Below are positions 9,782-22,771 of a DNA stretch of 64,000 bases, piece by piece. This DNA is from Anthoceros angustus. Taxonomy: Eukaryota > Streptophyta > Anthocerotopsida > Anthocerotales > Anthocerotaceae. The stretch spans positions 62,001 through 126,000 of the forward strand of contig MU008191.1 in NCBI GenBank assembly GCA_010909165.1, read 5' to 3'. A model generated the notes under the pieces. That model saw only the letters and a list, made by a program, of their open reading frames with translations. It was not told the DNA's origin and ran no database searches. Position 1 is the first letter of the stretch. Each line of letters starts with the position of its first letter. The translations under genes were made by a program, and so were the position numbers.

Positions 9782-12361
9782 TCCTGCTCCCTCCAGCTTC
9801 CAGAGGCCTCCGGGCGTTTCAATCCTGCGCCTTGCGCATCCTCGGTGCCGGGGTCCTCCGGATCCGGATGATTCGGCTTCTCCCGCGCTGGACGCCGAGC
9901 CCGGGCCGGGAGCTCACAAATCTGCAGGCGGCCGCGCGCACAGGCTGCCCGGGTTTATGGGCTGGGCAGCCTGGACTGGGCGACATCAGATCCGGGTTGA
10001 TGGAGAGAGTGGAGAGCGGAGACGTGTCTCGATGGGAAAGACGTCCCGATGCCTTGCTGTATGACTGTAGCTGGCACTGTGTGGCTGTCACCATGGCCAT
10101 GGTCGTTCACTGCCCCATTCCAAGACGCAGCGTTTGGGCCGTCGGGAGTCGGCACCGCCCGGGGTCTACGCAGCTGCTCACGCAATTGCGGGCTCAGATA
10201 ATGCTTGCCCCGCTCTCTACCTCCCAGCACAAGACAAGGTGCTATCTGCTGGCTTTGGAAACATCACACGCCAGAATCTTCGGTGCTGTTTTTCTTCTCT
10301 CCTCCGCCGTCCCAGTTCGTGCGGACGAACCCTGCCCTCACACCTGTTGCGTCTCCTTCCTCTCATCATCATGCTGACCTGCAGAGCTGCGCCCACTGTT
10401 TGCCGACAAGGAACATGTGATATATTCTCTCATGTCTTCCATGTCTTCATGTCCATATGGCAACAAGGATGCAACCTGGCCAGAGCTGTGGAATGGCGGA
10501 ACACAGTATGGATAACCTTTGTGTCAGGAACGCATTCACTTCTCACGTGTGAGCATCTATACATAAGCAGCTTGTCCTGAGAAATCGAGCCTGGCCAGGT
10601 TCAGCATGGCAGGAAGAACAGCGGAACTTCACGTTCCGCGTAGGGTTCCTCCCTTCCATTTGCATGGCACAGAAGCGTGATGTTGTGCGCACTCGGCAGA
10701 TACGAAAGCTTGCAGCCGAGACTGCTTTTACATTGCAGAGGAAGGCTTCTGGGGTGAACACCTGGAGACGGAGGAAGCCAGGTTGATAGAAAGGAGAGTC
10801 CGAGTCAAATGAATTCTCCACACCATGATTGTGATTGGCACCAGACAAGCAGGCCTGAAATCTTGCAGCGAGTGTCCCAAGGCCCTGCAGCCGATCAAGG
10901 AAGCAAGTGCTTTGCTGATGAAAAAGTTCTGCGGCCAACAGCTGATTGGAACCCATGCATCGAATAGCATTTGCATGCTGCCGGCCAGGGGTAGTCTTCC
11001 ATGACATGTGAGCCATGAATTCTCTTCTAAAGCGATGCTGTACGTCATGCCATCGCACTTAGAATGCGCGATGGGACATATCTAGCTGAGCTGCAGAGCG
11101 CAGACCACCACCCACCATGATTCTTTGTTGCAGTCTTCTCCCAAATCTTTTACAAATTTCTTGGCACAACCAGAGGATTCTATGGTATATACTGACTGCA
11201 CTGGGCATCCCCTGTAAGGATTCCCGATCCAGTTTTGAAAGACTGGCTGTCTGAATGCCGCACTCAAGATTTGATATTTATTTTATTTTATCAGATGTAA
11301 ATTACACATCATCAACCTGAACCTGCGGTATTTCACAGATTACAATGCGGGTTCTATTGATGAAAATGGGAACCCATTGGATAAGCGAGATTTCCTACGC
11401 GCTGCGTTCAGGGTATGGTAGAGTACCTATGCAGGAAACGTGATAAGAAAAGGTCCTTGTGAAACAGGAAAGAAAGGGGTGTTAGGTGGGGCCGCGCGTC
11501 ATCCATTTCCTTACCTTACTTGCTGCCTTTCCTTTCCTTGGAGTTTGCGTGGAGTTCGAACATCCAGCCAGCTTCGGCCTGGGGATCGATCTGGCCGCCT
11601 CTACCATGGAGGTCGCTCTGTGATCCGGTGTTTCGGCGACAGGACCTTGCCTTTGCAGAAGGCGGTGGGACACGGTTTCTGTTTGCTTGCCGCTTGAGCA
11701 ATTTCAAGCGGAATTCGGGTAGCCACCGGGTGTTCTGCTGGGGAGGAGAGTGGATCGTGTCGTTGTTTCCGTGTTTGTGGGATGGTTAAATGGAGTGATA
11801 GCGGTGCTGTTCGAAGGTGAGCCCCAGCGCTGGAGTGCATTGCGTGCCGGGGGTGCAGCAGAGCGTGGTGGACAGCGGGGGGAATCTTGAATATTGTTTG
11901 TGCCGCACGGGATCTGAAGAGGAGTGCTGGAGTGGATTGTATGGGGGAGCAGGTGGAGCCCTGCGTTTCGATCTGGCAGCTGCAGGGCAGATGACGTCCG
12001 GGGCGTGGTGGTGGAGAGATTTCTCCTGACCGGAGCTTTGTGGACCTCTGTGGACCTCTGTGGAGCAGCATTCGGATTTCGGGGACTTGTATATTTTCTT
12101 GCAGCTGAGGAACGGAGGGACGTGAAATTGGTCATTCTGGAGGGACGTGAGAGTGTGCGCTGCCAGAATGGGTGATGCGCGTGGGCGTCCAGATTTGGCT
12201 ACGGGTGTTGGCGCCTCCGATGACCTAATGTTGACGGCTGTGTCGTACACCTTGGCGTTGTGTTGCTGTCAGGTTGGGGATATGTATGGGGAAGGGTGAC
12301 GCGGTTATGGATAGGAGCTGTAGGTAGGGAGGCGTCTTGGCAGGAGAAATATTCGGGAGTA
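9782..12361. other. Intergenic region between divergent COBRA and membralin genes
   Basis: About 2.6 kb separates the two start codons and should contain both promoters and 5' UTRs. A 171-codon reverse open frame at 10543-11058 has no recognisable domain and I do not annotate it. I see no RNA gene or mobile element here. Confidence 0.4.
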
Positions 12362-15300
12362 ATGGATCCGGAACAGACCTTCATGCGAGTGCATGCCCGG
12401 CTTTCCGGGGTGCTTGCGCGGCTCTTGACTCCTCGGTTCAGGACACTGTTGGAGTACCTGTTCCTGATGAACGCTCTGCTGCTCCTGGGGCTGCTTGTAA
12501 ATATGCACGTCAACTTTGTGGGCCAGGTGTTGTCTTGGGCAATCCAATTGAAGGCTTGGCCTGTCGTTGTGCATTTTGGTCTCATGGCTCATAGTGGTGG
12601 ATTTTGGCAGCGTGTGAAATCGTTTAGGTTTGAACCTCGCTAATGCCTTCTTCTTCTGTCGGGTTGCAGCCTGGATGTGCGAGTGCATTCTGGAAGGAGG
12701 AAGGGTTGCAAGATGCACAGATTATTCAGATAAAGGTGCGTGTGAATATAACCGCTCGGTTTTATCTTTCCTGGCCAACGACGTCTCTTAACATACCCTG
12801 AATTGTACTAGCAGATCACAGACAGCTGGATGAGAACGACAGAGGAGACTCTCAGGAGTAGGATCTTGCCTCGGTTGCAGCACATAGAGCATAGGGCTGC
12901 AGCAGGTTCCTCTGATCCGGATGAAAAGTATGATGAAGTTCCAGATGAAGGGGGGAATGTTCTGGCAGCAAAGTTTTGGTTGAATCTTATTGGAACGAGG
13001 AAGAGTCAAGCGCTGAAGAGGCATGCCAAGGCCGGAAAATCAGATAGCTGTGTTGTGGAAACTCCTACTTCTGTGGCCATCCCCCCTGGAAGAGGGGACC
13101 CTCACCAAACAGAAACTGAGCACAGTGCTCCGGAAGTTCTGGGCAAAGGCCCTGTGAAGTCGGCTCTACTCCACTATATCAGCAGCTGGAGCAGCTACAG
13201 TAGTTCTTTGTTAAAACGATCGGAGCAAAATCTGAAGACTTTCTGGCAGCTCTGGGTGAGTGAAACAGTTCAAAGTCCATGCCTCCTTCCCCTCTAGGAT
13301 CAATGTGTTGTGGCTCTGAGGGTCTTTCCAGTACAGGTTTCAGAATGCGGCTTGTACATTCTTTGAAACAGGGGGGGAGGAAAAAGCTAGGGAGATTTGC
13401 AGGTTCTGGAGACATGGAGAGGAAGCGGGAGGTACTACAATCAACATAACTTAATTTTGTCACAATCTTCTTTGAGCTTGAAGTGTAGCATTTACCCACA
13501 TTGATTGCCGTCGTGCACGGGCTGCACAAATTGTTTCCGAATTTTGCAGTGATTATTTTCTGCTGAGGACAGTGGGTTATGTTTTGGTGTTTTTCAGCAT
13601 GAGCACGATGTAAATCTGTCTGTATGGTGATCAAAACTTGAGAGTGCAGAGGATTGCAGGTTGGGAGTCTCCTGACGGGTCAATCGAGAGTGATTCTGGC
13701 CCTGTTGCCTGGAACAAGCTTGATGCAGTTACAGGTGAGCAAGTCGTTGCAGATGAACTTGCCCTTGATGTTGAGGAGCAATGTTAGAAAATTCATACTG
13801 CGGATCTGGCTAGTTTTACTGCAGAGCGGCCTAAGTGCTATGCTAAAATGTTCTCCACAGACAGATGACCTCAATGGCCAGACATTTCTGGTTTTGCTGT
13901 ATGTGTACATCTATGTCTTCTCTGAAGGTGAGCATCGTGTTGCAGATGGACGCAGTAGGATGATTGAGCCGACATATCTGTACAGTACGGAAAAGGTGAG
14001 AATCTGCATCTGTAGTGACTGGCACTGCAGTAGCTTTGCAAGAGTCATCAAGTAGAGGCTTTTATTTGATGGGGATATGTGCTGCTGCAGGGCTTCTTAA
14101 TGCTATCAGAGACTGCTAAGCACCGCAACAATGTGCGGAAACTGAATATCAGCATCTCAGCTCAAGATCTATGCTTTGGCAACAGGTTGGTGAGATTGGG
14201 GAATAAGTCTTTTTTGAGTGAGGGTGAGGTCCTTGCGAAGATTCTCCAGGCCGTCAGCCAATTCTCCGATTTGAAGCATTGGTTCACTCAATGGCTTGTG
14301 ATATGTATGGGTCTGTTTTCTGGCTCTATATGCAGGTGGCAGCAGTTTGTTATCGACAACTTTGTTGGCTACGACACTATCTTGATGAACAGTTTGCTGA
14401 ATGTCACGGGGAATGGTAACTAATACTGCAGTGCACTCTTGTGCTTGAATTTTTAGTTGCTGATGAAGTTCGTTGCACGACCAGTGGGGCGCTTGTAGCC
14501 AACACGTCGTCTGTTCTGTGGATAGGCTATCTGTACAATTTCCAAACGAAGGAACTGTACAATCTCAACTATCTGCAAGACTTTAGTGGAGTTCCTCATG
14601 GCCTGGATGGTAGGACCCGTTGAGTTTCTTTTCCTCAAGTGTCTAGTTACTTCTATACAGGCTAACAACCCCATGATGGTCATCTCCAGATTTTATTGTG
14701 TTCAAATGTGGCGTGCTCATCACTTCTTTATTTGTTTTTTTCACAACAACTATGTCTGTCTCCTTCACCCTGCGGGAGACTCAGTCTCGGATGCTTAAGT
14801 TTACTGGTACAGTCTTGGTTTCCGCTACATCTCCTCTTTTCGTTTGGACTCGTCTACGGCCAGCCTCACCGTGCCTGATTGGCTTTTTTGTGCATGCTAA
14901 TTGTAGTGCAACTTCAGCATCATGCCCGCCACCGGTTGCCGACCTACCGACTTATCTTTGTGCATGTGGTGGAATCTCTGGTTTTTGTGCCGGTGAGTAC
15001 TTGTTTGGTCGCGCAGTTGTAAATCTTTGGAATTTGTGTTGGAGATACATAGATGCAATGTCAACTATACTCCTAACCTTGTCCTGATGGATTGCACTTG
15101 CTTACCTTGCAGATAATGATTGGAATATTGTTCTTTTTGTTCGAGTTCTTCGATGATCAGCTACTTGCTTTCATGGTCCTTACACTTGTGTGGCTTTGCG
15201 AGCTGTTCACCATGATCAGGTAACAGAATTTGTTTCAGACTTACCTCAGGTTGCAAATGTTGTAAGAAATCGGTTGATAATGACACGCGATTCCTGGTTT

Positions 15301-16309
15301 GCAGTGCCCGAACAGTACTGTCAATGCAGTACTTTCCGCGTTTCTTTTTCTTGTATTTCATGGTCTTCCACATATATTTTTTCTCCTACACGTATGGTAA
15401 GTTGGGGCCGAACAAGATAAACATGAGGTTCCTTGCCTGTCTCGTGGATTGCCGTCATGGATTTGGTAGACAGGGAATTAATTTGCGGGTTTGGAGGTTG
15501 TTCAGGTTTTTCCTACCTTGCGTTTTCGACAGCTGGAGCCTTTATGCAGCACCTAGTTCTGTACTTCTGGAACCGATTTGAGGTACGGGAAACAATGCAT
15601 TTGAGTTTTGGCGTACTCTGATTTTGTACATACATCGTAGTCTTGGGATTGCAACATGCAGTATTGAAAGATGTGCCTTTGTATGGAGTAGGTGCCAGCC
15701 TTGCAAGCCTATCTGCGAAGGAGGACCATCTTGCACCATCAAGGTGTGCACATACACTCTACTCTTTTTGCCACTACTGTCCAGGTTGCGAGGGCAAGCC
15801 CAAACAGTGGTGCAAATCAGCAGGGTGATGCTCATCATCAGACTAATGCAGCACATGGCAGCTCATTACAGAACCCATTCCAAGGAGACAGTAGAGGTAG
15901 TTCTAATGTAGGTAGATCAGGTAATAGTAACGACATTCTTTCAGGCAGCCAGAATGGTGTTGGGTTGACGGGTAGCGAGACCGAAAGGAGCAGCGACGTA
16001 AGGGCAAGTAGAGAGAGTCTTGGAGGTGCAGAAACAGGTGTACGTCTGTCACATGGCAGTGACAATGCCCTTGCACCGCCCACTGCATACACTGCCTTCG
16101 GCTCTGTTCTGCCATGGATTTTCGGGGGGCCAACAGGTGGCATAGTTTCTCTTCTGCCCATCTTCAGGGAGACAAGGGACCAGGAGTTTGACTCGGCTGC
16201 CGTGACACAACAGGATGACTTGACTCAGCGCTCATCGCAGAGGGAAAGTGGTAGCGAAGAAGGTTCGAGGCACAGGCGGGCCCATCAGCCAGAAGGTAAC
16301 GCAAGCTAA
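12362..16309 (+). CDS. Membralin-like ER membrane protein
   Basis: Membralin is a multi-pass ER membrane protein linked in animals and plants to ER-associated protein degradation. Exons that splice in phase: 12362-12526 (MDPEQTF..., first membrane segment), 12670-12735, 12815-13255, then 14091-14185, 14336-14415, 14526-14609, 14690-14806, 14907-14992, 15113-15219, 15305-15396, 15506-15582 and 15692-16309. An exon ending at 13995 carries MIEPTYLYSTEK. Family landmarks include FVGYDTILMNS, TTTMSVSFTLRETQ, FEFFDDQLLAFMVL, YFPRFFFLYFMVFHIYFFSY and LVLYFWNRFE. The C-terminal tail is hydrophilic and ends near a VLPWIFGG motif. One exon probably begins at 13650, but 13650-13945 does not resolve into a clean family-like frame. 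That stretch may hold an unusual loop, a missed exon or local errors. Confidence 0.88.
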
Positions 16310-16709
16310 GGAGTTTTGGTCGACGGCAGCAGGCCAGTCTCTTTCGTGGGTGAAAGCCATGTCACGCAGGGCCGTGCAATGCTGAAAGACAACTACAGTA
16401 GCAGTAGGGATGGTGGAGCGTCCAACCTGTTACTGCTCATCTCACTTGAAGGTGGAAGATTGCAGCCGCACAACTGTCCGATGACGAGCTTGTACTTTAG
16501 AGCAGGTGATCACACCTCGGCCCAGATGGGCATTCGAGTGCTGATTCCAAACGAGGCTGGCAGTGGTGCGGGAATTATGAGTCGGTACAGTGAGTCGGAT
16601 GTCGTAACGTTATATAACTTGTAAAGAGGCTTTATAATGACAATTCCCCTGTATAGTATTTCTGAGGGCCTGTCAAGTACAGGAACTCATGAGACACCAA
16701 CAGTGAATT
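16310..16709. other. Intergenic gap between convergent genes
   Basis: Shared 3' region of membralin (+) and NUDCD2 (-). An open frame at 16316-16624 follows the membralin stop in another phase, has no recognised domain and is most simply 3' UTR. Confidence 0.45.
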
Positions 16710-17543
16710 TCATCTTGTCTGAATGCCTCCAAGGAAGGTTCTGGGATTGGGGCAGCTGCCTGTAACTTCAGCTTGCGAGAAGTCGAAGCCAGGGTGCTGC
16801 AGGTGCGAGACACAAGAGGCATCAGATCGTGCAGCCAGAGGCAGAGGAAGGTAAAGGAAGGAAGGCTGTGATGTACCGTACCTCGGTTTGAAAACGCTCC
16901 AGCATGAGGCGGCGCTGCTCTTGATCCACCGCATACGCATCCACATTGTGTCCCTTGATGGCAGCAGGCCAGGTCTCCCCTATAGACCTCTTGTGGAGAG
17001 TGATGTGCATGGTCCCGTCCTCTGCACGACCAGTCGTGCATCAGCCAATCCACACAAGTTAATCCAATCTTCTAGAAGCCTGCATGTTCTGCTTACCGAT
17101 TGTCCAAAACGACGAATCCAGCTTCACTGCTCCAGCCAGATGATCCTATCAAACAACACAAGCCACACCGAGTAAGCGACACCGTCTACTCTCCTCCTCC
17201 TTGCCTTCCACGCGCAACACGCAGTTCCAGAGCAGCGGCAACCTTCAGGTAAGGCGGATTCCCCTTGATCCCCAGCTCCACGTGCTGCGGCTGGATGTTG
17301 CAATACAGACTCCTAGATGTCACGCCTGCCGGCAAGGCTATGTACATGTTCACCTCGTCCAGCGACTGATCCCACTCGTACACAGTTTGCCCTACGCAAG
17401 AAGCCACCAGCCGGCAGGTTGAGCAACAAACATCATCAGCGCTGCACCCTACATGAGCGCGGAGCTGAGCTGAGCGGAGCGGAGCAGAGCGCACCATTAA
17501 AGGTGAACTTGTGTCGCTGCGCGGGGGCGAGCTTCTCCGACAT
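16710..17543 (-). CDS. NudC domain-containing protein 2-like (CS/p23 fold)
   Basis: A small HSP90-co-chaperone-type protein. Five exons join in phase: 17543-17495, 17391-17243, 17145-17097, 17021-16882 and 16796-16710, giving 157 aa, about the size I know for animal NUDCD2. The CS domain includes TVYEWDQSLDEVNMYI, AGVTSRSLYCNIQ and HVELGIKGNPPYL, then LAGAVKLDSSFWTI, MHITLHKR and GETWPAAIKG. The tail has the family-typical DAYAVDQEQRRLMLERFQ, HPGFDFSQAEVTG and PNPRTFLGGI. The start MSEKLAPAQRHKF is the only in-phase ATG in exon 1 and matches the expected N-terminus. The gene seems intact and faces away from the adenylate kinase gene. Confidence 0.93.
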
Positions 17544-18257
17544 CCTTCCTGCCTTCTACAAACCCGCAAAGCCGACTGCACATGCTGCGGGCAACAACAA
17601 CACTGCCAGGTCGGTGAACCAAGCCTAAAAATTGTCACTTCACTCTCCCCCTTGATGTGAGACACAAACCTCATCCGCTGCTTCGATTGCACTCTCATCC
17701 AGCATGCGTCTCGCAATGCTCTTTCACGATCCCTCATCTCATGGCACTTGTTCTGCCATGCCAGGCCGGTGCAGACAAACATGCAGGAGCTGCTTCCGGC
17801 GCCATCACATGAGCTCTACAGTCCAGCTCCGGCTCCAGCTCCAGCTCCTGCGAGCCTGGTCCACCGGCACGGCATCTTCTCGACTGCTGCCTAACAGGAG
17901 TTTGGGAGCCGATTAGCGCAGGATTAAGCGAGAGAGTTCAACCGCCTTGCTGGTGAACCGTGACCGAGGAACGAACGAATGAACTGCAACGGACACCGGT
18001 AAAACAGACGCCACCCACCTGCGATTCGAACCTCACGAGTTGATAAGAAGCAAAGCGCTCTCCAGCTACCTTGCTGCCTGTCGGACGACAGCGGGTGGAG
18101 GTAGCATCTCCGGCATCCGGTGACTTGGCATCTCTGCTTCTGCCTTTGCTTCCTTCTTCTTCCATCGTCCTGTTGCCGGGGACATGCATGCATTCCAGGC
18201 CGGCCCGGCGTTGATGTGAGCCTGCGCTGCCCGTCCCGGCGCTGAAGCTTGCCGGCC
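17544..18257. promoter_or_regulatory. Divergent intergenic region, NUDCD2-like / adenylate kinase
   Basis: 714 bp between two outward-facing start codons, so it must contain promoters for both. I do not see a specific element I can name with confidence. Confidence 0.45.
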
Positions 18258-21200
18258 ATGGCGCTGTGCCTGTGCCCGTCGTCGGCCGTGCTGGTGCAGC
18301 ACCGTCAGACCGTGGGCTTGGAGGCCTCGCATTCCGGGAGGCGCGGGGGCGAGGCTGCCGGCTGGGGGGGCGGTCTCGCCAGGCGGGAGCGGGTCGGCCT
18401 GAGGTGGGCTCGGCCGCGGGGGACCGGGCCACTGCCTGCAGCGCGCGGGAATGGCAGGGGTGTCGTGCGGGTGAGGTGGCCTTGTCGAGTCAGTCTCGTT
18501 TGCTGCGTTTTGGATTGTGGGTTTGGGATGTTTGAATTCTGGATCCCGGGGTTGGAGGGGAGGGATCTGATGCCGGGACGATGTTGCCAGTGTTCCGCAG
18601 CTGCGTCCGGCTCTGCGCCTTGGAAGGTGATGATATCCGGGGCCCCGGCGTCTGGGAAGGGCACTCAATGCGAGTTTATCAAGCAGCAGGTGAGGGAGTT
18701 GGGTGTGGCGTTGGATTTGTTGTGGTGGGTTTGTGGAATTCTGCAGTTCCGTGTGCACGGACCGATTGTGGATTTTGTTGTGGCAGTTCAATCTGGTGCA
18801 TATCGCGGCAGGTGATCTGCTGCGTGCGGAGTTGGCAGCAGGGACTGATGTCGGGAAAGAGGCCGAGAAGTACATGAACCTGGGCCAGTTGGTGCCGAAC
18901 GATATTGTGGTCACGGTATGCGTCTCGGGTGGAAGTCAGTGAATACATGCTCTTTTGGTTCAGTGACCTAACGGCAAGGAATTCCGTGTCACGTTCGTCG
19001 GTCTGCAGATGGTGAAGGACAGGTTGTCACGGCAGGATGCAGTTGCTCAAGGATGGTTGCTTGATGGATATCCTAGAAGCTTGTCGCAGGCTGAGGCTCT
19101 TGAAAAGCTGAACATCAGGCCCCAGCTTTTCATATTGCTGGAGGTGAGATGACTGGTGAAAGGCTACGTGAATCGTCGTCTGTCTGCACAGCTGGCAAGT
19201 CTCTGCTTGTCTTTGTACAAGCTGATTCCAAGTGTACGTGGTTGTTAGGTTCCAGATGAAATTCTTGTTGAGCGAGTTGTAGGCAGGAGGATAGACCCTG
19301 TGACTGGGAAGATCTACCACCTCAAGTTCAGTCCCCCTGAAAATGAAGAGATTGCAGCTCGACTTACCCAACGCTCTGATGACACAGAGGAAAAGGTGCG
19401 ATTGTGTTTTGCAAAACAGACTGTAACCTGTCACCATCCTCAAGAAATCCGTTATCAGCTTTTTTCCTGGTACCAAATATTTGGGCAGGTCCAACTGCGG
19501 TTGCAAACCCACCACAAAAATGTTGCTGCGGTGCTGTCAGTCTACAAGGACGTAATCAGAAGGGTAAGATTATCTTTCTGCACATGAACTGAGGGTTGGC
19601 AGCTATCTGCTGTGCAAAGTTGTCACAAAGATAGGGATCGCATATTTCTGCAGTCATGTGTTCAAGGAATCGAATCATGTTTGCCATTCCTTGCTGTTGT
19701 TTGTGTGTTTTCTTACTCTGGACTGTTTGAACCCTTAGGTTAAAGGGAACCGCAATAGCAAATTGGTGTTTAAAGACATTGAAAAACTGATGTCAAAGAA
19801 AAAGCGTCGTTAACTGCAGACTTTTCCCACTTGTGTTCTTCGTACTTCAAGTTTTGGCAGCTGATTTCTGCTTATGTGGAGTTTGTCTGATTTATTAGGT
19901 CAATGGGAATCGTCCGAAGCCAGAGGTTTCTGCGGAAATCTATAATCTTCTGTCAGAACTGCAAGAGAAAAATGAGGAGGTCGGTGATTCCGTGGTTGCT
20001 GGTGGTCGCTAAATTTGCATGGCCGAAGTTTTCTGATATTGTGGGGCTGCAGTATAGAAGCTGTGAGTGGTCTTTAATTCAAAGAGCTACGTCTGTACGG
20101 TAGCTTTAGGTGGGATTTTAGTAGTTCAATCTAATTAGTCGACTTAAACAATAATTACTCAGCTTTGTTAGATAGTCCTACAGCAGAGAACCATTTTTTA
20201 CAACATTCATGCCAATCCCTTGGGACGAACGATGTCCCGGTTTGCATTCTGCATCTTAGCAGCTGTTTGGTGTGTTGTCTGAAACTAGGGTTTTTATGAC
20301 CACGTCCTGGCATTACCATGGGCACACCATGTCCACGGAGTGTACTCTTAACTCAAGCATCTGCTTAGCCATCGCATTTCTGGAGCAAAAAAATGCTCGA
20401 TGCACTAGATCTACAAGCCCAGGTCAATCCTTCCCCTCACGGCTAGAGTTTGCAAGCTCCCAACTTAGGGATAGCTTTCATCGAAACGAGCAGGATTCAA
20501 CTCACGAGGAGCCTCGTTGTACATTAGCTGAAGTCCCTGCCCTTGGGCTTGTCCTTGAATTAAACTTTGCCGTCAACTGAATTGGTCGGCCCACCTCTTC
20601 AGGGTGTCAAGCTTACATGTAGAAATATGCTAGGAAACAACACCTCCTTGCAGTCAGCTTGAATCTGACAGCCTATCTTGGCACCAGAGTCTGAGACTTA
20701 ACTGTGCACTTCATGAAGAAACTAGCTTTGTTCGTGGTCCTGTGGGGACCCGACAGAAGTTTTGATTGGTTCATGTGCAAAAACGTTTTGTTCAGCCAGA
20801 CATCGACAATGTTCCCAGGCTCCCTCCACTGGAAAAGGTACATGGTATTTGCTGTTGTGGGCTTACTGAAGAGGTGGTTGTTCCATTTCCGGTTCCAACC
20901 AGTTGTTACACTTTGGCAGAATTGGAGGGGGATACCTACTAAGCTGAACAGCATTCCTCATTCAAGAGAGATACGTGCTTACTTCTACAAAGACGTCTGT
21001 GAAGCTGCAAAGAGAGCTGTGGAAGATGGACTTCACAAACTCAGGGTATGCTATGTTATCCTGGATGTTATTTCTTCACTGCGTAGCACCGCAATGGATG
21101 CATGTGGTGCAAGTGTGGGAATTCCATTAGGAGGGCTGTTCGACTAATCCTGCTATGTTGAATGGACCAGATTCAGATGACCATCCCAGAGCTGAACCCT

Positions 21201-22771
21201 GAGATGGTACGCTATGATTCTTATGCTGCCTAACCTTGTTGTGGGAATATGTGATTTTGTGGGAACTTAAAAAGTTTTGTGCAGGATGTCTACAGAATTG
21301 GCACACTCCTGGAACTTATACGGGAGCTTGCCTTCACTTTTGCGAATGACGGAAAACGCGTCCGGGTCTAAGATCTTCTCCCCACCCAAATAGCTGACAG
21401 GCCAGTCGTGCTCACAGGATTTATTCCCCATCTGGAGCAAACGCCATCTAGGACTGAAACAATGTTAGCTTGTGGTTCAGGTTTGTGTCCAGGGTTCAAT
21501 GGGAGAGGGCATATTTGCAGGTATGCCCTTGCAACTAGCTGGGACAAGAAGAATGTTGGAGGCCATGGACTGGGGGGAGTATGGTGCAAAGGGAGCGTTT
21601 ATCAACATTGGATCAGTAGGTAGTGCACCCTTGCGCTATTGCAGCAGTCGAGCTTCCTGGTTCTTAGGCAACAGTGTAATCAGATTTAAAACCTTGCAGG
21701 TGCAAAGGAAGTCACTGATCAGGATGACATGTTCATACTAATGGCACCCCAGAATGCAACTGGTAACTGTATCATTGACGTAAGTGTGTCACACCTGATG
21801 TCGACCAATCTGCTGCCAGTAGTGGATTTGATATATGTTTGATGGATTCTACGTCTGAGGTCTTACCCGTTCACATATATTGTTGCAATAGGATCTGCAA
21901 GCAATGGTGACTGCAGCAGGCGAAAGGCCTGTTATTATAGTAAACCCAAGGCTCAAGGTATCATCCCGCTCTATAGAATTGTCCTGGTTGCAAATTTATT
22001 TTGTATTATTGATCTCACTGTTCCTCCTTGTGGATCGGTTCTCGTTTGCAGGACTTGCCCGGTGCTGGAGGAGTTATGCAAGTGAGTACCAGGAACTTGT
22101 ACTTGCTTTGGTTGATTGTAATTGGAAATTATGTTAGCTGACCAAAAAGTTACGTCGTGCTTCAGGTCAGAGGAAGGCAAGAACGATTGGATTTCGTTGC
22201 CTCTTTCTTCACTTGTTACAACTTTCGGCTCCTTTATCTGTCAGGAACTCAGTACCCAATTCTGGGAGCCTTGCGGTATTTCTATCTTCCCAAATGCTGC
22301 TTTTCGTGACGCAAACGAGTTCCAGTCAATCCTTCTGGCTTACAGCGCTGCCTCCTGGATCTGACTTATAAGTATTTCAGAATGGCCTACCCACACTCGT
22401 ACGAAGTTTATCAAAGGTTGGACACAGAGCAAGGAAGTGAGAAATACGCGTTACTGGGCACCTTTCCTGAAGAACCAAGCGGATCCGAAATTGGGGATGC
22501 TTTCGAAGGGCGAACAAGGTACTAAACAGCTTCTCCAGTTACTCGGGTTGCATATCTGCTTGCTTTAGCTGCCAATCTGGCCTGTCCGCAATGAATATTA
22601 TCTCTTGGGTGTTGTCTCACAGGACCAAAGCTACTCCTACGGGCTTCTGGTAAGTCTTGTGACCGGTGATATCATTTAAGCTTCAGTCTATATGTGTCGG
22701 GGGTATAAAATGGTTGGCTTACATATCATATCCTGATCATCCGCAGGGGTTTCCTGAGCAGCATTTTTTGA
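18258..22771 (+). CDS. Adenylate kinase fused to DUF1995 (AK5-like, plastid)
   Basis: Interconverts AMP, ADP and ATP; the Arabidopsis two-domain homologue (AT5G35170 type) is plastid-targeted. In-phase exons: 18258-18470, 18591-18689, 18787-18915, 19009-19143, 19249-19395, 19489-19563, 19899-19979, 20796-20837, 20920-21045, 21171-21206, 21285-21365, 21481-21619, 21700-21779, 21892-21957, 22052-22081, 22166-22275, 22381-22518, 22623-22649 and 22747-22771, giving 592 aa. Exon 1 is a basic, transit-peptide-like stretch. The kinase has [12 protein letters not shown] (P-loop), [19 protein letters not shown] and the lid [12 protein letters not shown]. The DUF1995 half shows [35 protein letters not shown] and ends WGFLSSIF. 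Exon 19899-19979 uses a GTCGGT donor, and the 816-nt intron after it is unusually long for this locus. Exons 16 (part) to 19 are repeated downstream. Confidence 0.9.
19739..19813 (+). CDS. Alternative terminal exon of the adenylate kinase gene
   Basis: This acceptor-flanked segment (CCCTTAG|GTTAAA) encodes [18 protein letters not shown] followed by SKKKRR and a TAA. It starts like the next exon at 19899 ([10 protein letters not shown]...): both have V-(K/N)-GNR followed by a short helix-like stretch. Splicing exon 6 to this exon gives a 290-aa kinase-only protein with a basic tail. Splicing to 19899 gives the DUF1995 fusion. The two look like tandem-duplicated, mutually exclusive exons. This is inferred from sequence, with no transcript evidence. 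Confidence 0.6.
   Translation, partial: VKGNRNSKLVFKDIEKLMSKKKRR

Noticed and set aside
10543-11058. 171-codon reverse open frame between COBRA and membralin
   Set aside because: No domain, no homologous pattern and no splice-linked partner; it lies where promoters are expected.
15744-15785. A 42-nt GT...AG segment in the last membralin exon that looks like an intron
   Set aside because: It is in frame without stops, and removing it causes an early stop. The retained residues also fit the family.
16316-16624. 102-codon frame after the membralin stop
   Set aside because: It begins just after the stop in another phase without a promoter or domain; more simply 3' UTR.
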